Shown: positions 1 to 8,951, counted from the first letter of the stretch. The stretch: DNA of 64,000 nt from JAMXLO01 sp963818775 (GCA_963818775.1 CAWFUF010000024.1:372001-436000), one strand, 5' to 3'. Notes: generated by a model not told the origin, from the sequence alone. Program-made: numbers and translations.

Positions 1-439
1 AACCGAGCGTCTTGCCGGTGAGCTCCATGCCCTCGGTGCGGACCCATTCGCCGCGCCGCATGCCGCCATCCATGATCGCCAGCCCGCGCGCCGCGGCCCA
101 CATGAGTGCGATCGTATGTTCGGCCACCGCCGTGTCGCCGTAGCCCTTGATGATGTGCACGGTGATGCCGTGCTCGGCCAGCTCGTCCGGATGCATGTAG
201 CTGCGCGCGCCGGTGCCGAGAAAGATGATGTGCTTCAGGCCGACGCAGCGCCGCATGATTTCGGTTGGCAACTGGCTGTGGTCGTCGAACATGAAGTCGT
301 AGCCGGCGAGCAGTCCGGGCAGCGTATCGGGCGGCACCTCGAGCTGTTCGTTCACTGTGACCGGCGGGTCGTCAGGGCGCACCACGCGGCGGAACACGTC
401 CGCCAGATCGTCCACAGCATCGAGAAACAGGCCCTTCAT
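1..439 (-). CDS. D-2-hydroxyacid dehydrogenase, N-terminal part (cut by window edge)
   Basis: The minus strand is open from an ATG at 439 to the window edge, giving about 146 residues. It starts MKGLFLDAVDDLADVF and runs through FLGTGARSYMHPDELAEHGI, then VHIIKGYGDTAVAEHTIALM and GGMRRGEWVRTEGMELTGKT. This is the substrate-domain to NAD-domain transition of the D-isomer 2-hydroxyacid/phosphoglycerate dehydrogenase family; the AVAEHTIALMW segment is very typical. The NAD-binding glycine loop and the catalytic Arg/Glu/His lie beyond the edge. These enzymes reduce 2-oxoacids or oxidise D-2-hydroxyacids with NAD(P)(H). The substrate cannot be told from this fragment. The gene is divergent from the penicillin-binding protein gene. 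Confidence 0.85.
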   Translation of the reverse strand, partial: MKGLFLDAVDDLADVFRRVVRPDDPPVTVNEQLEVPPDTLPGLLAGYDFMFDDHSQLPTEIMRRCVGLKHIIFLGTGARSYMHPDELAEHGITVHIIKGYGDTAVAEHTIALMWAAARGLAIMDGGMRRGEWVRTEGMELTGKTLG

Positions 440-548
440 CACATCCCCCAACAGTGCGCGCTACAGGATGGAGATTGCTTCGTCGGCCGGCTCCTCGCAA
501 CGACAGGCTTTCGCGACACGCCGCCAATCCCGTATCAGTAGCGCACCA

Positions 549-2348
549 ATGCCGCGTGCCCCTCGCCTTGCTCCCAACGAACGCCGGCCGTCGGTGCGGA
601 CGCGCGCGCCGCTGCGACGGGCCGTGTCGGTGCCACGTCGCAGGCGCTTTCGGCTCATCGGCTACGCCATCATCGCCGCCATCTGGGGGGCGTTGGCGAT
701 TGCCGTCATGCTGCTGTGGTTCGCGCGCGACCTGCCACGCCCGGACTCCGCGTTGGCTGCCGCTCGGCGGCCGAGCCTCGCGCTGGAGGATCGCACTGGC
801 CGGGTGTTCGCCACCTTCGGCGATATCGTGGGCGACCCGCTTCGGCTGAGCGACATGCCACCCTACCTGCCGGCAGCGGCGGTCGCCGTGGAGGACCGGC
901 GCTTCTGGCACCATCCCGGCATCGATCCGATCGGACTGGCGCGCGCCGCGTGGGTCAACCTGACCAGCGGCCGCGTGACCCAGGGCGGGTCCACCATCAC
1001 GCAGCAGGTTGCCAAGAACCTGTTCCTGACCAACGCTCGTACCTATCGCCGCAAGGTGCAGGAACTGCTGCTGACGCTGTGGCTGGAGCACACTTTCAGC
1101 AAGCGCGAGATCCTCGAGATCTGGCTCAACCGTGTGTATCTCGGCTCTGGCACCTGGGGCATGGATGCCGCGGCGCGGATGTATTTCGGCATCTCGGCGC
1201 GGCATGTGTCGCTGTGGCAGGCGGCGATGCTGGCTGGCCTCCCGCGCGCGCCCTCGCGGTTCAATCCGCGCACCGATCCACGCGTCGCGGCGGCGCGTGC
1301 CCGGGAGGTACTGACCGCCATGGCGGAGACCGGTGCGATCACCGCCGAGCAGGCGCACGCCGCCGAGGCGCAGATCGCATTCCCACCGGCTCCGCCCCTC
1401 GCCACCGGCTGGTTCGCGGATTGGGTGGCCGACCAGGCGCAGTCGCTGGCACCGGAGAGTGTCGACACGAAGCTGGTGACGACGCTGGACGCGCACCAGC
1501 AGGCGGTCGCCGAGGCGCGTCTGACGGCGCTGCTGGAGGGGCCGGGCGTTGCGGCCGGCGTCACGCAAGGGGCGGTCGTCGTGCTGGACATGGCGACCGG
1601 CGCGGTGCGTGCGATGGTGGGCGGTCGCGACTATCGGCAAAGCCAATTCAACCGCGCGGTGCTGGCGCGGCGCCAGCCGGGGTCGGCGTTCAAGCCGTTC
1701 GTCTGGCTGGCGGCGCTCGAGCAGGGCGTGCGCCCCGACGACACGGTGCTCGACGCGCCGATCCGCATCGGCAACTGGAGTCCTGTCGATTTCGAGCGGC
1801 AGTACCTTGGCGAGATCACGGTGGAAGAGGCGCTGGCGCAATCGATCAACACCGCTGCCGTGCGATTGCTGCAGGAGGCCGGTGGCCCACGTGCGGTGGC
1901 GAACGAGGCGGCGCGTCTCGGCGTCGCCGACAAGCTGCCCAACAACGCATCGCTTGCACTCGGCACCGGCGAGGTCGGTCTGCTGGAGCTGACGTCGGCC
2001 TATGCGGCGTTCTTCAACGGGGGAGAGCGCGTCGTGCCATTTGGCATAGCGGCGCTGCAGGTTGCGCCGCGGCCCGCCATCGATCCCGATCTCGCGGATA
2101 TGATGGCGCGCATGATGACGGCGGTGGTGACACGCGGTACAGGGCGGGCTGCGGGAGTGCCAGGTCATCTGGTCGCCGGCAAGACCGGCACGACCCAGGA
2201 CTACCGCGACGCGTGGTTCATCGGGCGGTTCGATGACGAGATCATCGGCATCTGGCTTGGCAACGACGACAACCGGCCGATGAAGTCGGTGCAGGGTGGC
2301 GGTCTGCCGGCGCGGCTGTACCATGACATCGCAGTGACGGTACGATGA
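549..2348 (+). CDS. Penicillin-binding protein 1A family, bifunctional transglycosylase/transpeptidase
   Basis: A 599-residue class A PBP that polymerises lipid II and cross-links peptidoglycan on the periplasmic face of the inner membrane. A basic N-terminus precedes one membrane anchor at about residues 37-60. The GT51 domain follows, with EDRRFWHHPGID (catalytic Glu near 115) and GGSTITQQVAKN near 146. The transpeptidase domain has SAFK (Ser379, Lys382), SIN (Ser432-Asn434) and KTGTT (Lys545). The frame stays open upstream to 357, but the ATG at 549 gives the normal short cytoplasmic tail. At about 600 residues it is a compact PbpC/PBP1A-type protein ending soon after the transpeptidase motifs. 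It is followed after 10 bases by an AraC gene in the same direction. Confidence 0.93.
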   Translation: MPRAPRLAPNERRPSVRTRAPLRRAVSVPRRRRFRLIGYAIIAAIWGALAIAVMLLWFARDLPRPDSALAAARRPSLALEDRTGRVFATFGDIVGDPLRLSDMPPYLPAAAVAVEDRRFWHHPGIDPIGLARAAWVNLTSGRVTQGGSTITQQVAKNLFLTNARTYRRKVQELLLTLWLEHTFSKREILEIWLNRVYLGSGTWGMDAAARMYFGISARHVSLWQAAMLAGLPRAPSRFNPRTDPRVAAARAREVLTAMAETGAITAEQAHAAEAQIAFPPAPPLATGWFADWVADQAQSLAPESVDTKLVTTLDAHQQAVAEARLTALLEGPGVAAGVTQGAVVVLDMATGAVRAMVGGRDYRQSQFNRAVLARRQPGSAFKPFVWLAALEQGVRPDDTVLDAPIRIGNWSPVDFERQYLGEITVEEALAQSINTAAVRLLQEAGGPRAVANEAARLGVADKLPNNASLALGTGEVGLLELTSAYAAFFNGGERVVPFGIAALQVAPRPAIDPDLADMMARMMTAVVTRGTGRAAGVPGHLVAGKTGTTQDYRDAWFIGRFDDEIIGIWLGNDDNRPMKSVQGGGLPARLYHDIAVTVR

Positions 2349-2358
2349 ACAGCAGCAT

Positions 2359-3270
2359 GTGACTTCGGCAATGGATCACCACGCCATAGAGGCCAATGCC
2401 CCAATCATGACGGCCGCCATGAAGGGAGGAGAAGCAACCTTCAAGGCGGAGCGCGCGTGGCAGCAGGGCGCCATCTATGCCGCGGTCAAGAGCTGGGCCG
2501 GTGTCGACGCTGAGCTTGTGCACCAACGGCAGCACCACACACTTGTCCTGACGCTGAGCGGTGGAACAGAACACACCGGAACGAAGATCTCGGGTTCGCC
2601 GACGTATGAGGGCAAAGACCGGGTAGGCTCCTTGACCTTCATACCATCGGGGGCGGAGCGCCGGGCGTGGTACCAAAACGCCGATCTGAACTTCGTCGTG
2701 ATGCTGATCGATCCGGCCTTTCTGGCACGCTATGGTCCCGGCCTTAGTGCCGGTGATCTGCGGCCATTCACGAACCACCGGGATGGTCTCCTCAATGCAG
2801 CCCTGGCCTCGCTGGCGCGTGAGATGTTGGGTGCCGGCCCCGATCTCCCATCGCTGTACGCCGAGCAGGTGGCTGGCCTGTCGATTTCTCACCTCATGCG
2901 GTCAGCTCGGCGGCATAGGTCATCGAGGGTTTCTCGCTCCGGTCTGTCAGACGCGCAATTGCGTCGTGTCGTGGAATTCATCGAGGCCAATCTGCACGGC
3001 AACGTCTCGCTGTCTGATCTGGCCGACCTGGTTGGCATTGTTCCGGACGTGCTTGCGCGAAAGATGAAGGCCAGTATTGGTGCTTCGCCATACAGTTATC
3101 TGATGGAACGCCGGATACGCCGCGCCGAAGTCATGTTGCGTTCAAGTAACATGCCTATCGTAGAGATAGCGCTCGAGGTCGGCTTTTCGAGCCAGAGCCA
3201 TTTCACCGCGCAGTTCAGAAAGCATTCAAACCTCACGCCCGGCGCGTATCGAGCATCGACGCGCAATTGA
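2359..3270 (+). CDS. AraC family transcriptional regulator
   Basis: A 303-residue regulator starting at GTG 2359; an ATG at 2371 is an equally possible start, and neither has a clear Shine-Dalgarno sequence. The N-terminal ~190 residues form a cupin-like sensor region without a recognisable ligand signature. The C-terminal ~100 residues carry the double helix-turn-helix of AraC/XylS proteins: SLSDLADLVGIVPDVLARKM, then RRIRRAEVMLRSSNMPIVEI and GFSSQSHFTAQFRKHSNLTP. It should bind DNA near its target promoters. The targets are unknown; the exported repeat protein and HtrA gene directly downstream are candidates by position only. Confidence 0.9.
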   Translation: MTSAMDHHAIEANAPIMTAAMKGGEATFKAERAWQQGAIYAAVKSWAGVDAELVHQRQHHTLVLTLSGGTEHTGTKISGSPTYEGKDRVGSLTFIPSGAERRAWYQNADLNFVVMLIDPAFLARYGPGLSAGDLRPFTNHRDGLLNAALASLAREMLGAGPDLPSLYAEQVAGLSISHLMRSARRHRSSRVSRSGLSDAQLRRVVEFIEANLHGNVSLSDLADLVGIVPDVLARKMKASIGASPYSYLMERRIRRAEVMLRSSNMPIVEIALEVGFSSQSHFTAQFRKHSNLTPGAYRASTRN

Positions 3271-3395
3271 CCCCGGCAACGCCGTACGGTCGGAAACACG
3301 CAATCCCGTCGGTTTCATGAAAGACGTGCTGTCGTCGATCCCTTTATGAACGGGCGTCGCCGACGTGGCGTGACACTCGAAACGGGAGACAGAAC

Positions 3396-3686
3396 ATGGG
3401 ACATTTGCGAAATGCGACGTTCGCCGCCTTGTTGTTTGGCACGATGATCTGTGCGTCAGCACTGGCTGACAATCCCGCTGCCACTGGCTGTCGGCCGGCT
3501 GTTGCACGTGCCGAGGCGGAGGGCGGCGGAGTCGGAAGCGTCAACAGTGCGACTCGCAAGGCGGAAACGGAAGGCGGCGGGGTTGGAAGCGTCAGCGACG
3601 CGACTCGCAAGGCCGAAGCGGAAGGCGGTGGAGTTGGTTCGGTGAACCAGCCTACACGATTGGCATCGGCACTACCCTGCAAGTAG
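3396..3686 (+). CDS. Small exported repeat protein, function unknown
   Basis: A 96-residue protein with a good ribosome site (GGGAG seven bases before the ATG). It has a clear signal peptide, hydrophobic to about residue 21 and ending ICASALADN. The mature part is dominated by three near-identical 17-residue units of the form AEAEGGGVGSVNSATRK, followed by a short tail ending in Cys-Lys. I do not recognise the family. Its stop codon TAG overlaps the possible GTG start of the HtrA protease, so the two are probably co-transcribed and translationally coupled. A periplasmic substrate or partner of that protease is an inference from position only. Confidence 0.6.
   Translation: MGHLRNATFAALLFGTMICASALADNPAATGCRPAVARAEAEGGGVGSVNSATRKAETEGGGVGSVSDATRKAEAEGGGVGSVNQPTRLASALPCK
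3510..3662 (+). repeat. Three tandem 51-bp in-frame repeats
   Basis: Units occupy about 3510-3560, 3561-3611 and 3612-3662 and encode AEAEGGGVGSVNSATRK, AETEGGGVGSVSDATRK and AEAEGGGVGSVNQPTRL. Most DNA differences between units are few and partly synonymous, which indicates recent in-frame duplication under protein-level selection. Confidence 0.85.
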
Positions 3687-3694
3687 TGCGACCG

Positions 3695-5062
3695 ATGTAT
3701 AGGCTGTTCGGCCTGACATTTGCGACCGTCATTACGCTATGGGGCGCTCATGCATTCGGGCGCTCCATGGAGAGCGTTGACGCGTCAATCGCGCGGCAGG
3801 CGATGCCAGCGGTGGTGAACATCTCCGCCTGGCAGGTGCACCCGTCGGCCAAGGCTGGTGGGCCGACGCGCCGCGTGAAGGTCTATGGGTCGGGATTCAT
3901 CGTTGATCCAACCGGCATCATCATCACGAACAAGCATGTTGTGGATGACGCAACCAACCTGACGGCGATCTTCCGTGATGGCGATCGTGCACCAGCGCGG
4001 TTGATCGCGGCAGCGGCGATGCTCGACCTGGCAGTGCTGAAGGTCGATGTCGGCCAAACGTTGCCGTACCTGAGGTGGGGGAACAGCGATGCTCTGGAAG
4101 TTGCAGACCCGGTTCTCGCGATCGGTAATCCATTGGCCATCGGCATGTCGGTATCCACCGGGGTAGTAAGTGCGCTGAACCGCGACCTGCAGGACACGCC
4201 GTTCGACAGCTACATCCAGACGGACGCCGCCATCAATCATGGCAACTCGGGCGGCCCTTTGATCAATCAGGCCGGCGAGGTAGTTGGGATCGATACCGCT
4301 CTGTACAATCCCGACCAGAAGGGCGGGTTCATCGGAATCGGTTTCGCCATACCGTCCAGCACCGCGAAGTTTGTCGTGGGCCGCCTGCTCGATCCCAGTC
4401 ACCCCAAGCCTGCGTGGCTCGGTGTCACCTTGGATGACATGACGCAGGAACTGGCGAGGGCATTGGGTCTGCCGCAATCGACGGGTGCCATCATATCGGA
4501 GGTGGATCCGGCCGGGCCAGGCAGCGCATCCTTGCGGCCGGGCGATGTATTGGAGGCGCTGAATGGCGTGCGACTGAATGACTCGCGCGCCTTCATGCGG
4601 GCGATTGTCACGATGGCGATTGGGCAAGCCGCGCACCTGACGGTCTGGCGCGACGGCAAGGAGCAGGAGATCACCGCGACAGCCACCGAATGGCCTCATC
4701 ACACGCCGAGCACGGAAACGGTGAGCCCGAAAGTTGCGGGTGCGGTGGTCGTAAATGCGTCCGATGTAGGCATAACTGTCGGTCCCATCACCGCGGCAGC
4801 TCGCAGGCGATACGGGCTCGACGCGAAGCTGACCGGCGCGTTGGTGTCCACGGTCGAACGCGATTCTGAGGCACAAGATCTCGGAATCGAGCCCGGCGAT
4901 GTCGTCATCGCCGCGCAGAGCAGCCCTGTAGCGACGCCCGACGATTTCAGACGCATGGTCAGTGCGGCGCAAGCTCAGCAACGTCCCTACCTCGCGGCGC
5001 TCGTGTGGACGAAGCACGGCGCACGCTGGGTTTCGCTATCGCTCGATGACGCCGGCTCCTAG
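3695..5062 (+). CDS. HtrA/DegP-like periplasmic serine protease
   Basis: A 455-residue trypsin-like protease with an N-terminal signal/anchor (LFGLTFATVITLWGAHAFG). The catalytic triad is His81 (TNKHVVDD), Asp111 (LDLAVLKV) and Ser185 (NHGNSGGPL). Two PDZ domains follow, at about residues 245-335 and 350-450. Such proteases degrade or refold damaged envelope proteins. A GTG at 3686, overlapping the upstream stop codon, could add three residues. The gene directly follows the small exported repeat gene and its last four bases overlap the convergent tetR gene. A second, paralogous HtrA lies at 33128-34591; both share long stretches such as AIGNPL.IGMSVS.G and SYIQTDAAINHGNSGGPL. Confidence 0.92.
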   Translation: MYRLFGLTFATVITLWGAHAFGRSMESVDASIARQAMPAVVNISAWQVHPSAKAGGPTRRVKVYGSGFIVDPTGIIITNKHVVDDATNLTAIFRDGDRAPARLIAAAAMLDLAVLKVDVGQTLPYLRWGNSDALEVADPVLAIGNPLAIGMSVSTGVVSALNRDLQDTPFDSYIQTDAAINHGNSGGPLINQAGEVVGIDTALYNPDQKGGFIGIGFAIPSSTAKFVVGRLLDPSHPKPAWLGVTLDDMTQELARALGLPQSTGAIISEVDPAGPGSASLRPGDVLEALNGVRLNDSRAFMRAIVTMAIGQAAHLTVWRDGKEQEITATATEWPHHTPSTETVSPKVAGAVVVNASDVGITVGPITAAARRRYGLDAKLTGALVSTVERDSEAQDLGIEPGDVVIAAQSSPVATPDDFRRMVSAAQAQQRPYLAALVWTKHGARWVSLSLDDAGS

Positions 5063-5763
5063 CTTGGCTGGTGCCCTGCCTTCCAATGCGTGCAGCCATT
5101 GAGGAACAGGTTGACGCAATCATCGGCCCAGCAATCGAGTTCAGCTCCGGTCATCGGCACTCCGAGGCCGAGGGCGCGGCGCTGCGGCACGGTGAGCAGA
5201 AGAGAAAGGAACTGCTCGGCGGCGAATTCCGGGCGGTCGATCGTAACCCGGCCGGCGCGGCTCTCGCGCTCCAGCATTGTCGCGATTTGCTTGATCGCTT
5301 CGGCGCGGCTGCCTTCGCGGGCGACGATCGCGGCAAGCTCGGGGAAGCGCTGTGCCTCGACCAGCATCAACCGGGTGAGCGCCAGGGTCATCGGGGCGAC
5401 GGATGCGTGCACACCGAGCCGCGCGAGGCGATGCAGGACCTCCCTGAGGCCGCTTCCCTCAAAAAGCGGCACCTCGGGCGGCGGCCTGACCCCTTGGATG
5501 ATCCGCTGCACGACGGCGCCGAACAGCGCCGCCTTGTCGGAGAAGCGGTGATAGAACGTGCGCTTGGAAATCCTGGCGCGCTGCGCCACTGCCTCGATGC
5601 TGGTGGCACCGTAGCCTTCGGCCAGGAACAGATCGGTTGCGGCATCGAGGATGCGGTCTCCGAGCAGGGCTGCCTGCTCGCGCGAAGGCCGGCCGCCGCG
5701 GCGGGGGGGTAGAGGCTCAGCGACGGCAACGATCCCGTCCTCGACACCGCCGCGAGTGCTCAA
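5059..5763 (-). CDS. TetR family transcriptional regulator
   Basis: A 234-residue repressor-type protein. The HTH spans about residues 30-80: ILDAATDLFLAEGYGATSIE, then AVAQRARISKRTFYHRFSDK. The ligand-binding C-terminal domain is unassigned. The only in-frame start upstream of the HTH is a TTG at 5763 (no ATG or GTG is available), so this start is likely but not certain. It is convergent with htrA, overlapping it by four bases. It is co-directional with the exported Pro/Tyr-rich gene and the emr operon upstream, but 80 bases separate it from the nearest of these. It may regulate neighbouring efflux genes; this is inferred from position. Confidence 0.88.
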   Translation of the reverse strand: MSTRGGVEDGIVAVAEPLPPRRGGRPSREQAALLGDRILDAATDLFLAEGYGATSIEAVAQRARISKRTFYHRFSDKAALFGAVVQRIIQGVRPPPEVPLFEGSGLREVLHRLARLGVHASVAPMTLALTRLMLVEAQRFPELAAIVAREGSRAEAIKQIATMLERESRAGRVTIDRPEFAAEQFLSLLLTVPQRRALGLGVPMTGAELDCWADDCVNLFLNGCTHWKAGHQPS

Positions 5764-5842
5764 GTCTTGAACCTAGTCATCGCGAGCTGCACCAGCGGTA
5801 AATGGGCGCAGGTCAGCGACCCTGCCAGCCTGGCGGAGGCGC

Positions 5843-6133
5843 CTAGTAGCCCGGCGGGCGATAATAGCCCGGCGGCGGGTAATAGGCCGGGGGTGGAGCG
5901 TAGTAGGCGGGTGCGGGCGGATAATAGGCTGGCGGAGGGTAATAGGCCGGTGCCGCCAACGCCCGTATGGGCGCCGTGGCGATGATCGCGGCACCGGTCA
6001 CCACTGCCGCTCCGAGCGCAAACAGGCCGAATACCGGACCGCCACGATGGTGTGCGAAGGCCGGATTGACCGGCGCCGCGGCCACCGCGATCAAAGCAAC
6101 GCCGCCGATCGCCGCGTCTCTTAACCTCATCAT
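5843..6133 (-). CDS. Small exported proline/tyrosine-rich protein
   Basis: A 96-residue protein beginning MMRLRDAAIGG, with a ribosome site GGGAG six bases before the ATG at 6133. A signal peptide (ends PVNPAFAHH) is followed by a hydrophobic glycine/alanine segment (FALGAAVVTGAAIIATAP). A C-terminal tail repeats AYYPPP, AYYPPA and GYYRPP about seven times and ends at the stop. Proteins of this build are common in alphaproteobacteria and are thought to be envelope-associated; the function is unknown. A good sigma-70-like promoter lies upstream. Confidence 0.65.
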   Translation of the reverse strand: MMRLRDAAIGGVALIAVAAAPVNPAFAHHRGGPVFGLFALGAAVVTGAAIIATAPIRALAAPAYYPPPAYYPPAPAYYAPPPAYYPPPGYYRPPGY

Positions 6134-6180
6134 GACCAACTCCCTGGGCCAGCGTCACTTCGCGAACCGCGACGTAGAGG

Positions 6181-6209
6181 CGTATAGCATCCGCTATAAT
6201 TAAACGCAA
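6181..6209 (-). promoter_or_regulatory. Putative sigma-70 promoter with a small dyad, for the Pro/Tyr-rich gene
   Basis: On the minus strand TTGCGT (6209-6204) and TATACG (6186-6181) are separated by exactly 17 bases. Within the spacer and -10 region a dyad TATAG-N6-CTATA could bind a regulator. The distance to the start at 6133 leaves a roughly 40-base leader. Confidence 0.45.
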
Positions 6210-6302
6210 CCGTTCCGTAGCGTTATTTTGGAGCAAGCCAGAAAGCCGTGGATGGACGGCCTTCGCCGCCATGACGGAATGAGGCGCGCTCAGCGGGACT
6301 TG

Positions 6303-7844
6303 TTAATCCATCGCTGCATGCGGCTCTGGGGCCCGCGGCGCCTGCCGCGGTCGCCGCATCAGGAACAGCAGCAGCAGGGCCGGGAGGGTGGTGAAGATCA
6401 TCATCTTGTAATCGTCGACGTAGGCGATGATCTGCGCCTGCTGGTTAATGATATGATCGAGCACCGCGGCACCGTGGTGGGTTGCCGGATCGAGGTGCTG
6501 CTGCACCGCCGCGCCATCGTGCAGGGCGCGGTTGAACGGAGTTACCGAGGCGCCGATCTCGGCGTGCAGTGCCTGCGTGTTGTGCGCCAGCATCGCCGAG
6601 GTGACCGATACGCCGATGGCGGCGCCGATGTTGCGGGCCAGGCTGAACAGCGAAGCGCCGTCGGTGCGCAGCATGACCGGCAAGGTGGCGAACGCGACCA
6701 TCTGGAGCGGGATGAACAGGAAGCCCAGCCCGAATCCCTGGACGGTGATGGTGAAGATCAGCCGCCACTCGTTGATGTCGGGCGTCCAGGTGGTCATTTC
6801 CCAGACCGACCACACCACGCACAGGATGCCGAATCCCATTGCCAGCCGCGCATCGATGCGGGTCGCGACGCGGCCGGCGAGGATCATGGAGACCATCGTG
6901 CCGATGCCGCGCGGCGCCATGATCAGTCCGGCGGTATCGACCGGATAGTTGGCGAGGTTTTGCAGCCATGGCGCCATCAGCGACGAGCTGGAGACCAGTA
7001 TGGTGCCGGCGGCGAACATCATGCCGACGCCGGCGGTGAAGTTGCGGTCCTTGAACAATGCCGGCGGGATGAACGGCCGTCGCGCGGTCAGCATGTGCAC
7101 GACGAACAGGTAGATGCCGAGACCGCCGAGTACCGTCTCGACGATGATCTCACGCGAGGTGAACCAGTCGCGGTCCTGGCCGCGGTCCAGCATCATCTGG
7201 ATGGCGCCGATGCCGAGACCCAGAGCGGCGAAGCCAACCCAGTCGAACCGCATGCTGTCGTTCGGGCGCGAGCGCGGCATGAAGAAGATCAGCCCCAAGG
7301 TCGCGAGGATGCCAAACGGCAGGTTGATGTAGAAGACAAAGCGCCAGTTGTACATCTCGGTCAGATAACCGCCGAGGGTGGGCCCCAGGATCGGGCCGAT
7401 CATCACGCCGACGCCCCAGATTGCCATCGCGTTGCCGCGCTGCTCCACCGGATAGATGTCCAGCATGGTGGCCTGCGACAGCGGCACCAGGGCGGCGCCG
7501 AACATGCCCTGAAACAGGCGGAACAGCACCATCTGATCCAGCGACTGCGCCGCGCCGCACAGCATCGAGGTGATGGTGAAGCCCGTCAGGCAGCCGATGA
7601 ACAGGTATTTGCGGCCGAACCGCGCGGCCAACCAGCCCACCGGCGCGGTCATGATCGCCGCGGCGGTGATGTAGGAGGTGAGTACCCAGGTGATCTCGTC
7701 GAAACTCGCCGACAGACTGCCCTGCATATAGGGCAGCGCCACGTTGGCGATCGTCTGGTCGAGCGCCTGCATGAGGGTCGCGCCGACCGTGCAAAGAGTG
7801 ATGATCAGGCGATGGGGCACCTGATCATGCGGGCCTTGAGCCAT
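6303..7844 (-). CDS. emrB: EmrB/QacA (DHA2) multidrug efflux MFS permease
   Basis: A 513-residue inner-membrane drug:H+ antiporter with about 14 hydrophobic segments. Family motifs include LDQTIANVALPYMQGSL in TM1, WLAARFGRKYLF (motif A), LFRLFQGMFGAALVPLSQ, and the antiporter motif GPILGPTLGGYL. It probably works with the adjacent HlyD-type adaptor, which would connect it to an outer-membrane TolC-like channel not present in this window. It is the last gene of marR-emrA-emrB and starts 12 bases after the adaptor stop. Confidence 0.93.
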   Translation of the reverse strand: MAQGPHDQVPHRLIITLCTVGATLMQALDQTIANVALPYMQGSLSASFDEITWVLTSYITAAAIMTAPVGWLAARFGRKYLFIGCLTGFTITSMLCGAAQSLDQMVLFRLFQGMFGAALVPLSQATMLDIYPVEQRGNAMAIWGVGVMIGPILGPTLGGYLTEMYNWRFVFYINLPFGILATLGLIFFMPRSRPNDSMRFDWVGFAALGLGIGAIQMMLDRGQDRDWFTSREIIVETVLGGLGIYLFVVHMLTARRPFIPPALFKDRNFTAGVGMMFAAGTILVSSSSLMAPWLQNLANYPVDTAGLIMAPRGIGTMVSMILAGRVATRIDARLAMGFGILCVVWSVWEMTTWTPDINEWRLIFTITVQGFGLGFLFIPLQMVAFATLPVMLRTDGASLFSLARNIGAAIGVSVTSAMLAHNTQALHAEIGASVTPFNRALHDGAAVQQHLDPATHHGAAVLDHIINQQAQIIAYVDDYKMMIFTTLPALLLLFLMRRPRQAPRAPEPHAAMD

Positions 7845-7856
7845 GAGAGGGGCGGA

Positions 7857-8951
7857 CTAGAACAGGTCGGCGAGCGTACGGCTGTGGCCGGTGTCGATGT
7901 CGGCTTCCACACTCATGCCGGCGCGCAGCTCGGGATCACCTGCCTTGCGCTCGACCTTGATGCGGACCGGGATGCGCTGCACCACCTTCACCCAGTTCCC
8001 CGAGGTGTTCTGTGCCGGCAGCACGGAGAACTCCGAGCCGGAATTCGGCGCTATGCTCTCGACCACCGACTTCCAGGTGCGGCCCGGATAGGTGTCCACT
8101 TCCACATCGACCGGATCGCCAGGCCTCACCCAGGTGAGTTCGGTCTCCTTCGGATTGGCCTCGACCCAGACGTCCTGGGTGGAAACGATGCCGAACGCGG
8201 CTGTGGATGCGGCGAGGTACATGCCTGGCTGGACGGTATCCACCTGGGTGACAATGCCGTCGAACGGCGCGTAAATCACCGCGTGGTCTAGCTCGCGCTG
8301 CGCCTCGTCAACGCGCGCCTTGGCCTGGAGGTATTCGGGCATGGTCCGCACATCGACGTCAGGATTGCCCAGAAGTTTCGCGCGCTGCACCTCGGCCATC
8401 GTCTTCAGCGCCATAACCGCGCGCTGATTGGCGGCAAGCTGGAAGCGCATGTTGTCGTAGTCGGCACGGGTGACGCCGCCGGACTTCACGAGGTTCGAGT
8501 AGCGCTCGAAGTTCGCCTGGTCGGACTGGACCTGCGACTGCTTGACCTCGACGTCGCCCAGCAGGCGCTGATAGTCGAGCTTCATGGCGCCCACGCTGGT
8601 CACGACGCCGGTGAGGCTCGCCTTGGCGGAATCGAGCATGATCTGAAACTGCTGCGGATCGAGCCGCAGCAGCACGTCGCCCTTCTTCACGTGCTGGCCT
8701 TCGTGCACCAGAACGGCGGCCACGATGCCGGAGACATCGGTGGACAGCGTCTCCTTGGCCGCGCGGACATACGCGTCATCAATCGAGACATAGCGTCCGC
8801 CGGAGAGCCAGTAGGCGCCGGAGGCCACGGCCACGAGGAGAATGCCGCCCAGCATGAGGATCGGGCGGAGCAGGGCACGGTTGATGCGCCGGCTGCGAAC
8901 CGGGGCTTCAGTAACGCGTGGAGCGGCTCCCGCGGTGGCGGCCTGCGACAT
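7857..8951 (-). CDS. emrA: HlyD/EmrA-type membrane-fusion adaptor
   Basis: A 364-residue periplasmic adaptor for tripartite efflux. The N-terminus is cytoplasmic, with one membrane anchor at about residues 29-50 (LMLGGILLVAVASGAYWL). The first lipoyl half is SIDDAYVRAAKETLSTDVSG, followed by a coiled-coil hairpin at about 100-210. The second lipoyl half (YAPFDGIVTQVDTVQPGMYL) and a beta-barrel domain complete it. The ATG at 8951 overlaps the marR stop as ATGA, so the two are translationally coupled. A longer reading to 9152 would run inside marR and is rejected. Confidence 0.92.
   Translation of the reverse strand: MSQAATAGAAPRVTEAPVRSRRINRALLRPILMLGGILLVAVASGAYWLSGGRYVSIDDAYVRAAKETLSTDVSGIVAAVLVHEGQHVKKGDVLLRLDPQQFQIMLDSAKASLTGVVTSVGAMKLDYQRLLGDVEVKQSQVQSDQANFERYSNLVKSGGVTRADYDNMRFQLAANQRAVMALKTMAEVQRAKLLGNPDVDVRTMPEYLQAKARVDEAQRELDHAVIYAPFDGIVTQVDTVQPGMYLAASTAAFGIVSTQDVWVEANPKETELTWVRPGDPVDVEVDTYPGRTWKSVVESIAPNSGSEFSVLPAQNTSGNWVKVVQRIPVRIKVERKAGDPELRAGMSVEADIDTGHSRTLADLF

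Noticed and set aside
372..2324. Long open frame antisense to the penicillin-binding protein
   Set aside because: Its protein is Arg/His-rich and repetitive, without motifs, as expected for the shadow frame of a high-GC gene; the plus-strand PBP has all catalytic motifs.
6228..8291. 687-codon plus-strand frame across emrB/emrA
   Set aside because: Composition is His/Arg/Gln/Asp-rich and it spans two real genes on the other strand.
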